A stretch of 64,000 nucleotides of DNA from Rossellomorea aquimaris (lineage in GTDB: Bacteria > Bacillota > Bacilli > Bacillales > Bacillaceae_B): contig NZ_JAIVAT010000007.1 of assembly GCF_020172085.1 (NCBI RefSeq), positions 62,001-126,000 on the forward strand. The letters are read 5' to 3'. Shown one piece after another: positions 1-8,622 of this stretch (its first letter is position 1; every line of letters starts with the position of its first letter). The notes beneath the pieces are model-generated. The model had not been told where the DNA came from. It did no database searches and saw only the letters and a list, made by a program, of their open reading frames with translations. Both the position numbers and the translations under genes were made by a program.

Positions 1-1
1 C

Positions 2-1009
2 AGGCCCTTCATTGGATTCATGCTGGAGTACAGGGACAGAAAGCCCCTCGTTTTAATCGGGGTGATTTCATTACTCTTAATTACGGTGATTTATCCATTA
101 TCAAGTGTCGTATTCATTTTCCTTATATTCCGTTTAGTTCACGGGCTTGCCTGGGGATGGTCCACAACAGTCAACGGAACTGCAGCGGTCGATGTGGTGC
201 CTAAATCCCGTTTAGGCGAAGGGATGGGTTACTATGGTTTATCGATTACGATCGGTATGATCATCGCTCCGAGTCTCGGAATCTATTTATTCCAGGTCAC
301 GACCTTTACGAATCTGATCATCACTTCCAGCGTGCTTGGTGTCATTGCGATCGTCCTTTTGGGGATCGTCCATTATCAGACGCCTCAAGTGGTCAAAGAT
401 ACGAAGAAGGAAGACTTGAAGTTTTCGTATCTCGGCTCTTTAGTCGAGAAATCAAGCTGGTTCCCGGCTTTCATCACCATCATGGTGACATTCGGATACG
501 GTTCTATCGTAACCTTTATCGTCATCTTTGGGGAAGAACGCGGAATTCAGCATATCTTCCTGTTTTATTTGTGTAATGCGATCATGGCATCATTATCAAG
601 ACCGATTGCCGGTAAGTGGTTTGATGAGCGGGGACCGAAGGGACTTGTTCTATTCTGTATCGTCGTGACTTTTATCGGGATGTGGGTCCTGTCTTTCGCC
701 CATTCTGATTTCCTTATCGTCATATCCGGTATTCTTTTCGGTGTGGGATTCGGCTCTCTGATCCCAACCCTTCAATCATGGACATTGTCCATGACCCCGG
801 ATCATAGACGAGGAGTGGCGAACGGTATGTTTTTCTCTTCCATCGATCTTGGGATCGGGTTGAGCGGCTTGGTATTCGGAGTCCTGGCTCAATATGTCGA
901 GACAGGAGTATTATTCCAGATTTCCAGCCTGTTCTTACTTATTGCTCTGGCTGTCACCATACTTGAAGGCCGCAAACATAAAAAGTTTGCACACCAGACA
1001 TCCGCTTAG
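2..1009 (+). CDS. MFS transporter, 5'-truncated by window edge
   Basis: The frame is open from base 2, so the true start lies upstream of the window. The first visible residues, RPFIGF followed closely by an acidic and basic stretch (EYRDRK), fit the loop 2-3 motif of major facilitator transporters. About 10 hydrophobic segments follow, and a later RPIAGKWFDERG stretch (about residue 200) is the equivalent loop of the second half, which supports a 12-TM protein with internal two-fold symmetry. It most likely exports a small molecule at the cell membrane; the substrate cannot be read from the sequence. The C-terminus is complete and a probable terminator follows. Confidence 0.85.
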   Translation, partial: RPFIGFMLEYRDRKPLVLIGVISLLLITVIYPLSSVVFIFLIFRLVHGLAWGWSTTVNGTAAVDVVPKSRLGEGMGYYGLSITIGMIIAPSLGIYLFQVTTFTNLIITSSVLGVIAIVLLGIVHYQTPQVVKDTKKEDLKFSYLGSLVEKSSWFPAFITIMVTFGYGSIVTFIVIFGEERGIQHIFLFYLCNAIMASLSRPIAGKWFDERGPKGLVLFCIVVTFIGMWVLSFAHSDFLIVISGILFGVGFGSLIPTLQSWTLSMTPDHRRGVANGMFFSSIDLGIGLSGLVFGVLAQYVETGVLFQISSLFLLIALAVTILEGRKHKKFAHQTSA

Positions 1010-1038
1010 TTTGAGGGCCGTGTAATGGTGGTAAGTAT

Positions 1039-1096
1039 AAAGGACTATCCTTTTCGAAAGTGCATCAAAGCCTTTCGTAACGGATGGTCCTTTCTT
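1039..1096 (+). terminator. Probable intrinsic terminator after MFS gene
   Basis: AAGGACTATCC pairs with GGATGGTCCTT (one G-U pair), with an inner CGAAAG/CTTTCG stem, followed by a short T-rich tract. Confidence 0.5.
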
Positions 1097-1255
1097 CTGT
1101 AATGGAACTGATTCCATTGAATCACGGCAGAAAGTATCAATCGGAATTTGAAAAGGAAATGAAATTTTATCCACGAGAATTTCTGTTAGAATGAGAGAAA
1201 TAGACAAGTCTGTGAGGTTCCCGAAACAGGGGATCCACATATAACGGAGGCCATT

Positions 1256-4000
1256 ATGACAGAAGAAAAATTACTGATGGAGAAGTCATTTTATCGAACT
1301 TTTCTAGTAGATCAGGACACAACCCGTCATCCGATAGAAGTGCTTGGAGAAGCATTTGTGGAAGAGCAGCAGAATGAACCATATGATTTAACGTTCATCC
1401 GCTATGCGCAGGGGGAGGTCTATTTTCACAGCAGGGACTATGAAGCGGCCATCTTCAAATGGGAAAGCATTCTGAACGAACTTGAGCCATGGGCAAAGAA
1501 GAACATTGCGGATTCTTACTATGAGCTTGGGATGCTGTCGTCAGCGGAGGATGTATACACTGCCATTCAAACAGACAGCATGATTTTGACCATGGAAGTA
1601 TCGCTTCAACTATTCTCCCTTTATATTGAACGAAACAAAATCGAGTCGGCTTATCGTACCATTGAAAAAGCGTTGTCCATTGAACCGGACTATGCCAATG
1701 TGACTGAGCTGGCGAGAACGTTCTATGAAGAGCAGGAGGATTGGAGTAAAGCGGTGGAGCTGGCGGTAAAGGAATCAATCCGAACTCAGGAGCCTGCCTG
1801 GTTCATGATTCTGAGAGAGTATGGCGATCTGGGCTATACAAGATCATTTGCTCCGGATTACTTTTATGACCTGTTAATCACCGTTTATGAAAAAGACCGT
1901 AAACAATTTAAAGAGCTTGTATCAGCTCTCTGGTCAAGCTATCAAAGCCACTCGGCTGCCCATATTGAATGGATGCTGACGGTCAATACGATCTTTGAAT
2001 ATGTGGAAGTCCTTCCAAACGAATCGTGGGAAGAAATCCTTTCCCAGTTCCAATCTGCATACCTTGGATTCCTGGAAGGGGATTACCTTGTTAAAGACCT
2101 CGAAGGCTTCATGCCAACCATGCTGACAAATTGGTTGAAAGTGAGCAGAGATCAACAGCCGTTATTCCCGGCAGCGGCCGTTTTAGCCTGGAACGATGTG
2201 TTCTCCTACAGCATCGAACCAATGGTAAAGGAAGAAGCAGAGAAGATCTTATTGGAAGGAGACTCTTACCAGGCCCGTTTTGAAGACATCATCCTGTTCT
2301 TGAATAAAATCATCCAGTGGTCTGAACGGAATGAGGCGCCGGTTGGTTACAAGACCCAATGGATTGCAGAACAGCTGATGGATCTGAGCGAACATCATCT
2401 ATTGATTGCAGGAAGTGCTTCAAGCGGGAAGTCTTCCTTCGTACAATCTGTCCTTGGGGAAAGCGTAGGAGAAGCGGACGATTCAACCGTCATCTACAGC
2501 TATCATGATCAGCAGGTAGAAGTGAAGGAGATTCACGATAAGGGTGTTCATCATGTGGAAAGCATCGCTGATTTCGAAGAATTGATGCAGCGGGAAGCGT
2601 TCGTTGAGTATAAGCTTCCATCCGAGTTCCTTAAGAAGAATGGAACGGCCATCATTGATGTTCAAACAGGAAAGAGGCATCTGGATGATCTGACCTCTTT
2701 TTATCCTGCAGCAGACGGTCTCTTGTACGTTCTGAATGCCGATGCGCCATTTAACGCAGAAGACCGCCAGACCTTACGGAAGTTAACGGAAATCGGACAA
2801 CCGGTGAACGTTCATTTCTTATTGAATAAGATGGACAAAGTGTCTCATACAGACCGTACCGAAGAAATCATTGAATCGGCAAGGGAAAAAGCCCGTGAAT
2901 GGTTCCCTGATGCAGAGGTACTGCCGTATTCATCCCTCGAAGCCGTTCATCTGCAGCGTCAAGATGTTGAGGCGTTCCTTTCAGATCAGTATAGGATGAA
3001 GAGTGCTGCCCTGAAAGAAGAAAGAGGAAGCAAGCTGTTTTATTTAGTGAGGAAAACGTTAAGGGATCTGTACTCAAGTCGGAAGAATCGTGAGAATGAC
3101 TTGAAGGATACCATCGAGAAAAACGAAGATATCCTAACTCGTCTAAATGGATTTGAGAACTATTTAGGTGACATGCAAAGTGATAAGGTCTCCCTCATCA
3201 AAGACTCTTTCCACAAGAAGAAGGAAGCCATGAAAAAGGAAATCTCTGAAAAAATACCGGCAATCCTAAGCGGTTGTTCAGAATTGATCAGTGAAGAAAG
3301 TGACTTCAAACAGATTCACCTTGAATTGAATGAAGCGATGAATACGAGGATCCAGGATTATATCCAGGAAGACCTCATGCCGCGATATGTCACTTCCCTT
3401 GAGGATTGGCTTGCCACTTCACGTCAGGAACTTCAAGATAGTCAGGACTATTTGAACGAAATGAGTGAAACGTTTAACGGACTATTTGGAAAAGATAAAG
3501 TCGTTTTACAATGTGATTTTCAGGTGGTCGATGATTGGCGCAGGGATGTCAGCAGGATGGGGACGAGGGCTCAAATCGATAAAGAAAATATACTTCTCCG
3601 ATTTAAGCCTGCTCAATTCCTTTTGAAAAGCGCAGGGAAGTTACTCGGTGTACTGCCGCAGAATAAGTCGATACTGTACAATCAATACAAGCGTTATCTC
3701 GAGAATGAAGACTATCAGGATATTACGGAATCGGTTGTCAATAAGTTCTTCCTTCAGTTCGATTTGTTTGAGAAATCACTGCAACAGGACATTCATTCGT
3801 TCTTTGCGGATCCTTTTAAGCAATTGGAGATCACGATTAAAGATACAGAAAAGGACATCGCGTCCGATCAAAATGCATTGAAGATCATGAAAGCAAACCC
3901 GGAACGATATTTCGATCCGATCACCTTATTCGAAGTGAAGCTGCTTCAGCATGAATACATGGTGAAAGCAAGCTATAACGCATCACATCATTTTTCATAA
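1256..4000 (+). CDS. TPR-containing dynamin-like GTPase
   Basis: A 914-residue protein. Residues about 40-200 form helical pairs of the tetratricopeptide type. A GTPase domain follows: P-loop GSASSGKS at 386-393, DVQTG at 468-472 in the place of the G3 DxxG motif, and NKMD at 524-527 as the G4 guanine-specificity motif. The C-terminal 300 residues are charged, helical and coiled-coil-like, as in bacterial dynamin-like proteins. Bacterial dynamins remodel membranes; this one has a single GTPase unit, unlike the tandem DynA of Bacillus subtilis, and an N-terminal TPR region probably for partner binding. GGAGG lies 7 bases before the ATG. It is a single-gene unit with a strong terminator. The family call is good, the cellular role unknown. 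Confidence 0.75.
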   Translation: MTEEKLLMEKSFYRTFLVDQDTTRHPIEVLGEAFVEEQQNEPYDLTFIRYAQGEVYFHSRDYEAAIFKWESILNELEPWAKKNIADSYYELGMLSSAEDVYTAIQTDSMILTMEVSLQLFSLYIERNKIESAYRTIEKALSIEPDYANVTELARTFYEEQEDWSKAVELAVKESIRTQEPAWFMILREYGDLGYTRSFAPDYFYDLLITVYEKDRKQFKELVSALWSSYQSHSAAHIEWMLTVNTIFEYVEVLPNESWEEILSQFQSAYLGFLEGDYLVKDLEGFMPTMLTNWLKVSRDQQPLFPAAAVLAWNDVFSYSIEPMVKEEAEKILLEGDSYQARFEDIILFLNKIIQWSERNEAPVGYKTQWIAEQLMDLSEHHLLIAGSASSGKSSFVQSVLGESVGEADDSTVIYSYHDQQVEVKEIHDKGVHHVESIADFEELMQREAFVEYKLPSEFLKKNGTAIIDVQTGKRHLDDLTSFYPAADGLLYVLNADAPFNAEDRQTLRKLTEIGQPVNVHFLLNKMDKVSHTDRTEEIIESAREKAREWFPDAEVLPYSSLEAVHLQRQDVEAFLSDQYRMKSAALKEERGSKLFYLVRKTLRDLYSSRKNRENDLKDTIEKNEDILTRLNGFENYLGDMQSDKVSLIKDSFHKKKEAMKKEISEKIPAILSGCSELISEESDFKQIHLELNEAMNTRIQDYIQEDLMPRYVTSLEDWLATSRQELQDSQDYLNEMSETFNGLFGKDKVVLQCDFQVVDDWRRDVSRMGTRAQIDKENILLRFKPAQFLLKSAGKLLGVLPQNKSILYNQYKRYLENEDYQDITESVVNKFFLQFDLFEKSLQQDIHSFFADPFKQLEITIKDTEKDIASDQNALKIMKANPERYFDPITLFEVKLLQHEYMVKASYNASHHFS

Positions 4001-4009
4001 ACAAAAAGG

Positions 4010-4053
4010 CTGATTCTTGGGAAGGAACTTCCCTTAAGAATCAGTCTTTTTTT
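4010..4053 (+). terminator. Intrinsic terminator of the dynamin-like gene
   Basis: CTGATTCTTGGGAAG pairs with CTTCCCTTAAGAATCAG around a 3-base loop, followed by a run of seven or more T. Confidence 0.9.
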
Positions 4054-4095
4054 GCTCTTTTGGCATTGTTGTTATGTTAAATATATGATCTGCGC

Positions 4096-4267
4096 AGCTC
4101 TGTCAGTGATAGTGTGCTGGATGGTGAGGAGAACTGCTGCGCTTTCCACGGACGTTCGGCCGAGCCTCCTCAGCGCAAGAATGCTTCCGGGGTCTCGGCA
4201 CGCACGTTTTCCGTAGGAGTCTCCGCAGTTCCCCTCACCATCTAAAAAGTATTTTTGTGACAGAGCT
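4096..4267. repeat. Type A structured repeat, copy 1
   Basis: A 172-bp element bounded by perfect 10-bp inverted ends, AGCTCTGTCA (4096-4105) and TGACAGAGCT (4258-4267). Inside are further inverted arms (GATGGTGAGG/CCTCACCATC and AACTGC/GCAGTT), so the whole sequence folds on itself. A second copy lies at 15593-15762. No coding capacity beyond chance and no transposase. It is MITE-like or an RNA-structured intergenic repeat. Confidence 0.75.
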
Positions 4268-4375
4268 AAAGTCAATATTGAAATGGGGATTAATAATCCA
4301 TTGCTTCATTCTTTAGAGAATGATGTGAAGAATATAGCATTTACTTAAAATAGAGTAACAAATATACGTTCGACA

Positions 4376-4502
4376 GTTGATTGGAGCGGAAGATGTTCGA
4401 CTCCTGCGGGAAATGCGGGAAAGTTGAGACCCCACAGGGCTTTAGCCCGAGGAGGCTCAACTCACGCCCCGCGGAAAGCGAACATCTGGAGCGCAAATCA
4501 AC
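4376..4502. repeat. Type B structured repeat, copy 1
   Basis: A 127-bp element bounded by GTTGATT (4376-4382) and AATCAAC (4496-4502), with inner inverted arms AGATGTTCG/CGAACATCT and a CTCCTGCGGG...CCCCGCGG core. Its reverse complement shares the order of conserved blocks with type A (CGCTTTCC, GAGCCTCCTC, GGGGTCTC, AGGAGTC), so A and B appear to be diverged members of one family in opposite orientation. The other copy is at 15856-16106. Confidence 0.75.
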
Positions 4503-4540
4503 CAGCACTCGTTTTTTCAAAAGTAATAAAAATTATGAAT

Positions 4541-5410
4541 TTACAACTCCTGCAATGATCCTGTGTTCTCCTGAATGACATGTGCAATGATGCGCTCCAG
4601 GGAATTTTCGGTCTGAATGCTGGAAAAATCAAGTCCCAGATGGACGGCTGTCTGGGCTACTTCAGGACGGATGCCGGTGATGATGGATTTTACGCCTAGT
4701 AGATTCAAGGCATCTATCAGTCGGAAGATTTGCTGTGCCACCATCGTATCCACCAATACGACCCCTGATAGATCGATGATCAGCATGGATAAATGGGAAT
4801 GGGAGCTTTGTTGTAAGGTTGATTCCACAATCAATCGTGCCCTGTCCGTATCGATATCCCCGATAATCGGAAGCAGTCCCACTTCAGAAGTTAAAGAAAT
4901 AACCGGAGTGCTTAATTCCTTGATCAAGGTGGACTGGGCTTGCAGTCTGTTCATTAGGATAGATAAAAAAGTAGAAGTGAAAGTCTCTAATACATAGTCC
5001 AAGGCGAAGTTAATCTTGCGCTCCCACTCGAATACTTCTTTTAATTGAATATTCAACTCAATATTTTCTTTTGTAAATTGCTCTACGTATGTCCAGTACA
5101 CTCTTCTGAAGATACCCGAATTGCGTGCAACCTCATCCAAGGTCGTGCTTGATTTACTTCGATCCGCTGCTGTTTGCTTCGTCCATTCAGATATTAATTT
5201 CTTTGATTCTTCATTAGATAGTAATAGACACTGTGCAATGATTTTTACATAATTGGCGTTTTGCTCTTTGATTTTATTCAGAACCTCAGGTGGAGAATCA
5301 GGAGAATAATGTGAGCCCGTTTTAATATGCTGGTGACGAAGCCAGTCTTCTGTAAAGTCTAAGGCGTGGTCTACTAAGTATTCATATAAATGAGACGAAT
5401 GAGTATCCAT
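4541..5410 (-). CDS. RsbR-family stressosome protein (STAS domain)
   Basis: A 289-residue protein with an N-terminal globin-like sensory region (about 1-150) and a C-terminal STAS domain (about 165-280). The segments PVISLT (T174) and VDTMVA (T222) match the two phosphorylatable threonines of RsbRA and its paralogues. In Bacillus these proteins form the stressosome core with RsbS, bind RsbT, and set sigma-B activity in response to stress. This gene is solitary, as is usual for the RsbRB/RC/RD paralogues, rather than next to rsbS-rsbT. AGAGGGA precedes the ATG. It is transcribed from the divergent promoter at 5443-5471. Family assignment is firm; which paralogue is not determined. Confidence 0.9.
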   Translation of the reverse strand: MDTHSSHLYEYLVDHALDFTEDWLRHQHIKTGSHYSPDSPPEVLNKIKEQNANYVKIIAQCLLLSNEESKKLISEWTKQTAADRSKSSTTLDEVARNSGIFRRVYWTYVEQFTKENIELNIQLKEVFEWERKINFALDYVLETFTSTFLSILMNRLQAQSTLIKELSTPVISLTSEVGLLPIIGDIDTDRARLIVESTLQQSSHSHLSMLIIDLSGVVLVDTMVAQQIFRLIDALNLLGVKSIITGIRPEVAQTAVHLGLDFSSIQTENSLERIIAHVIQENTGSLQEL

Positions 5411-5442
5411 ATACGCTCCCTCTGAAATTGGTTTATTCTTCT

Positions 5443-5471
5443 ATTCTGAAACCTATAGGAAAGACTGTCAA
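5443..5471 (-). promoter_or_regulatory. Sigma-A-type promoter of the RsbR-family gene
   Basis: On the minus strand TTGACA (5471-5466), a 17-base spacer and CAGAAT (5448-5443) lie about 35 bases before the start codon. Confidence 0.6.
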
Positions 5472-5602
5472 TCATTAAGGGTGAAAACAACAGGAATAAA
5501 AATTCATAATACTATCAATTTTCTAATTTGTGTTTGTTTTCTAGTATAATATATGTATAATTATAATTATTAGAAAAAACAAAAAACTTTAGGGGGCCAA
5601 CA

Positions 5603-6427
5603 ATGAAGAAGAAAGTCAGGGGATTATTTCTAGTACTAATGATCGGGATGGCAGGATTTATGACTGCCTGTGGAAGCGATGAAGCAAGCGGAGGAGAAGG
5701 CGGAAGCGATAAAAAAGAAAAGCTGGTTGTCGGAACCGATGCAGCATTTGCTCCATTTGAGTATATGGATAAAGGAGAGGTAGTCGGATTCGATATCGAT
5801 TTCCTGGATGCGGTGATGAAAGAAGCCGGTTATGAATACGATGTGAAAAACATCGGATGGGATCCGTTGTTTGCAGCTGTTCAAGGCGGTAAGGAAGTGG
5901 ATATGGGAATCTCCGGAATTACGATCAATGATGATCGTAAGGAAACATTCGATTTTTCCAATCCGTACTTTGAATCCACTCATATGATCATGTTTGGTGA
6001 AGGAACAGATATTAAGAGCGCCAATGATCTGAAAGGACTGAAGATCGGGGTTCAAAATGGGACGACCGGTCAGGAAGCAGCAGAGAAGATTGTCGGACAG
6101 AACAGTCCTGATATCTCTAAATATGAAAATAACGTAGTCGCCATCACAGCATTAAAACAGGGTCAAGTGGATGCTGTCGTGACGGATAATACGGTTGTGA
6201 ACGAATATGTGAAAAACAATCCACAAGATAACTTCAAAACAGTGGAAGATCCGGAGAACTTCGAATCCGAGTTTTACGGGTTAATGTTCCCGAAGGACAG
6301 TAAGCTGAAAGCTGACTTCGATAAAGCTGTAAAAGAAGTAATCGAAAACGGGACATATGCAGACATTTACAAAGAATGGTTTGGTACAGAACCGAACACT
6401 GACGCTTTATTAGAGCAAGCGGAATAA
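5603..6427 (+). CDS. Polar amino-acid ABC transporter, substrate-binding lipoprotein
   Basis: A 274-residue lipoprotein: basic N-terminus, hydrophobic segment, lipobox FMTAC with the modified cysteine at residue 23, then a Gly/Ser/Glu-rich linker. The mature part is a periplasmic-binding-protein type 2 fold of the SBP_bac_3 family (FAPFEYMDKGEVVGFDIDF, later GVQNGTTG and YAD-YKEWFG near the end). It captures a polar amino acid outside the membrane and delivers it to the permease and ATPase encoded downstream. RBS AGGGGGCC precedes the ATG; a TATAAT at 5545-5550 is a possible -10 without a clear -35. A hairpin separates it from the permease gene, which usually gives the binding protein excess expression. 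The exact amino acid is not assignable. Confidence 0.9.
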   Translation: MKKKVRGLFLVLMIGMAGFMTACGSDEASGGEGGSDKKEKLVVGTDAAFAPFEYMDKGEVVGFDIDFLDAVMKEAGYEYDVKNIGWDPLFAAVQGGKEVDMGISGITINDDRKETFDFSNPYFESTHMIMFGEGTDIKSANDLKGLKIGVQNGTTGQEAAEKIVGQNSPDISKYENNVVAITALKQGQVDAVVTDNTVVNEYVKNNPQDNFKTVEDPENFESEFYGLMFPKDSKLKADFDKAVKEVIENGTYADIYKEWFGTEPNTDALLEQAE

Positions 6428-6436
6428 AGGAAAGAG

Positions 6437-6510
6437 GGGCGTAGTGAAGGGAATATCAGATCTTCTCCTATCAGAGGGAGGTCATATTCCTTCTTCACAC
6501 GCCCTTTTTA
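6437..6510 (+). terminator. Intercistronic terminator/attenuator in the amino-acid ABC operon
   Basis: GGGCGTAGTGAAGGGAATAT pairs imperfectly with ATATTCCTTCTTCACACGCCC over a long loop and is followed by five T. Placed between binding-protein and permease genes, it probably gives partial termination or 3'-end protection. Confidence 0.7.
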
Positions 6511-6583
6511 TATGAGTCTATTTACTTACTACTTGAAAAGGAAAGCGGAATAACGCCGCCAACCAGACAAAAGGAGTTATTGT

Positions 6584-7243
6584 ATGCTGGATTTCAGATG
6601 GGATATTATTGGAGAATACTTACCTTTCTTCTTAAAAGGTGCACTACTAACAATCGGATTATCGGTAGGGGCGATCTTTCTTGGTTTGATTTTTGGGCTT
6701 CTTATGGGAATCTTCCGGATCTCACCTTATCTGCTCGTTCGAACACCTTTCATTTGGTACATAAACTTTTTCAGGGGGACGCCATTATTTGTACAGATCC
6801 TCCTCATTCACTTTGGGGTCATGCCAGCATTGATGTCAGAAATCAACCCGGCCGTGTCTGCCCTGGTCGCATTGACGTTGAATGCGACAGCCTATATTGC
6901 TGAAATCTTCCGTGGGGGAATCCAGTCGATTGACAGGGGACAGATGGAAGCGGCCCGTTCCCTTGGGATGACCAATATACAGGCGATGAGATATATCATC
7001 ATTCCTCAGGCTTTCAAGCGGATGATTCCTCCACTTGGAAATGAGTTCATCGTCTTATTGAAAGATTCTTCCCTGGCAGCGGTCATCGCGGCACCGGAGC
7101 TCATGTATTGGGGCCGGGCCATGCAGGGCCAGTACTACCGTGTATGGGAACCATATTTAGCCGTCGCAGTGATCTATTTAATCCTTACTCTATCACTTAC
7201 GTATCTACTAAACTATATTGAGCGGAGGATGGCAACCGAATGA
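6584..7243 (+). CDS. Polar amino-acid ABC transporter permease
   Basis: A 219-residue membrane protein with about five hydrophobic segments. The inner-membrane coupling motif of the HisMQ family is present ([22 protein letters not shown], roughly 125-147), the site that docks on the ATPase. It forms the transmembrane channel, probably as a homodimer because only one permease gene is present. RBS AAAAGGAG lies 8 bases before the ATG. It follows the binding-protein gene and overlaps the ATPase gene by 4 bases (ATGA), so translation is probably coupled. Confidence 0.92.
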   Translation: MLDFRWDIIGEYLPFFLKGALLTIGLSVGAIFLGLIFGLLMGIFRISPYLLVRTPFIWYINFFRGTPLFVQILLIHFGVMPALMSEINPAVSALVALTLNATAYIAEIFRGGIQSIDRGQMEAARSLGMTNIQAMRYIIIPQAFKRMIPPLGNEFIVLLKDSSLAAVIAAPELMYWGRAMQGQYYRVWEPYLAVAVIYLILTLSLTYLLNYIERRMATE

Positions 7244-7962
7244 TTAAAGCAGTGAATCTTAAGAAATCCTTTGGAGAATTAGAAGTATTGAAAGATATCA
7301 ATGTGAAAATCGAACCACAGGAAGTGGTCGTGGTGATCGGACCATCGGGTTCAGGGAAATCAACATTTCTAAGATGCTTGAACCTCCTGGAGTCGATTAC
7401 CGATGGACATGTGTATATTAAAGACCAGGATATCACGTCAAAAGAAACAAATATCAATAAAGTACGGACCGATGTGGGGATGGTCTTTCAACAATTCAAT
7501 CTGTTCCCTCATAAAACCGTGATTCAAAACATCATGTTATCTCCGATGAAAGTTCGGAAGTGGTCGAAGGACAAAGCGGAACAGAAGGCCTTAGAGCTTT
7601 TGGATAAGGTGGGTCTGGCAGAGAAAGCCTATGTATATCCCGATTCTTTATCAGGAGGACAGAAACAGCGGGTGGCCATTGCCAGGGCACTAGCCATGGA
7701 GCCTGAAATCATGCTGTTTGATGAACCGACTTCAGCCCTTGATCCCGAAATGGTGGGAGAGGTACTAGAAGTCATGAAGCAGTTGGCGAAAGAAGGGATG
7801 ACGATGGTGGTCGTCACTCATGAGATGGGATTCGCCAGGGAAGTGGGGGACCGCGTGATCTTCATGGACGGTGGGTTCATCGTCGAGGAAAACAGACCGG
7901 CAGAGCTTTTCGGAAGTCCGAAACATGAGCGTACGCAGGCATTTTTGAGTAAAGTGTTATAA
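7240..7962 (+). CDS. Polar amino-acid ABC transporter ATPase
   Basis: A 240-residue ABC ATPase of the GlnQ/HisP type: Walker [10 protein letters not shown] (34-42), Q-loop in [10 protein letters not shown], signature LSGGQKQR (137-144), Walker B IMLFDEP (157-163), and switch histidine in VVVTHEMGF. All catalytic residues are intact. It powers uptake through the permease encoded upstream, with which it overlaps by 4 bases. It is the last gene of a three-gene uptake operon that ends at the bidirectional terminator at 8041-8076. Confidence 0.95.
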   Translation: MIKAVNLKKSFGELEVLKDINVKIEPQEVVVVIGPSGSGKSTFLRCLNLLESITDGHVYIKDQDITSKETNINKVRTDVGMVFQQFNLFPHKTVIQNIMLSPMKVRKWSKDKAEQKALELLDKVGLAEKAYVYPDSLSGGQKQRVAIARALAMEPEIMLFDEPTSALDPEMVGEVLEVMKQLAKEGMTMVVVTHEMGFAREVGDRVIFMDGGFIVEENRPAELFGSPKHERTQAFLSKVL

Positions 7963-8040
7963 AATTCGTCGAATGAGGGGCGAATCGCTTGTAGAGGATT
8001 GCCAGGTTGAGTCTTTTTATTTTCAAAACCCAATTTCCAC

Positions 8041-8076
8041 AAGAAAGGGAGCCTTCTCACCGAGGCTCCCTTTCTT
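8041..8076. terminator. Bidirectional terminator between convergent operons
   Basis: AAGAAAGGGAGCC pairs with GGCTCCCTTTCTT. It serves the amino-acid ABC operon on the plus strand and the sigma-factor operon on the minus strand, overlapping the last codons of the latter. Confidence 0.85.
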
Positions 8077-8605
8077 ATGCTGATACTTTAGTATAAACGA
8101 CTGAATACAACTGCTTCCTACCCCGGTGAAAGCGGGTTTTGACCGTGGAAGCTGAAAGATTCAGTTTGCTCGCAATTTCACTGTCACTCAGGTCTTCTGT
8201 CACTTTCAACGCCATCACTTCCTGCTGGGTCGGGGGCAGGGTTTTGATATGATCCTGTATGCAATTCTTAAGGAAGCGAACTTCAATCTCACTCTCCAAT
8301 GACTGGTGATCCTGAATGGATTGAAACTCTTCATGATCTTCCATGAAGACCTCCTGACATTTAGATCGTTTCCGTATGACATCGATCGCCGTACACCTTG
8401 CGATCGAAGTGAGCCAGGACTTCGTTTTAGACCTATCCAGCAGAGTGTCTAATTTTAAATATGCTTTCAGGAAGGTTTCCTGAACGATATCCTGTGATAA
8501 ATGTATGTCGTTCGTAATGTTGAAAGCAATGTGATAGATCAGCTTATGGAATTGTTCATACATCTCTTCACATGTGAGAGGAGATGGTGGTGCTAACGTG
8601 TCCAT
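8075..8605 (-). CDS. ECF-type RNA polymerase sigma factor
   Basis: A 176-residue protein with sigma region 2 (about 14-80; DIVQETFLKAYLKL and SWLTSIARCTAIDVIRKR) and region 4 (about 118-170; LPPTQQEVMALKVTEDLSDSEIA, then a helix-turn-helix). It should direct RNA polymerase to a small regulon. It is the fourth gene of a minus-strand unit (GntR, ATPase, permease, sigma), only 17 bases after the permease gene. No anti-sigma gene adjoins it, so activity may be set at transcription by the GntR repressor or by the membrane protein upstream. Family call is firm; regulon unknown. Confidence 0.85.
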   Translation of the reverse strand: MDTLAPPSPLTCEEMYEQFHKLIYHIAFNITNDIHLSQDIVQETFLKAYLKLDTLLDRSKTKSWLTSIARCTAIDVIRKRSKCQEVFMEDHEEFQSIQDHQSLESEIEVRFLKNCIQDHIKTLPPTQQEVMALKVTEDLSDSEIASKLNLSASTVKTRFHRGRKQLYSVVYTKVSA

Positions 8606-8622
8606 ATGGTCACCCCGACTTT

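Noticed and set aside
4072-4578. Short open frames of 65-67 codons across the type A and B repeats
   Set aside because: They follow the inverted-repeat structure, have no RBS, and encode Cys/Pro/Arg-rich chains without family features.
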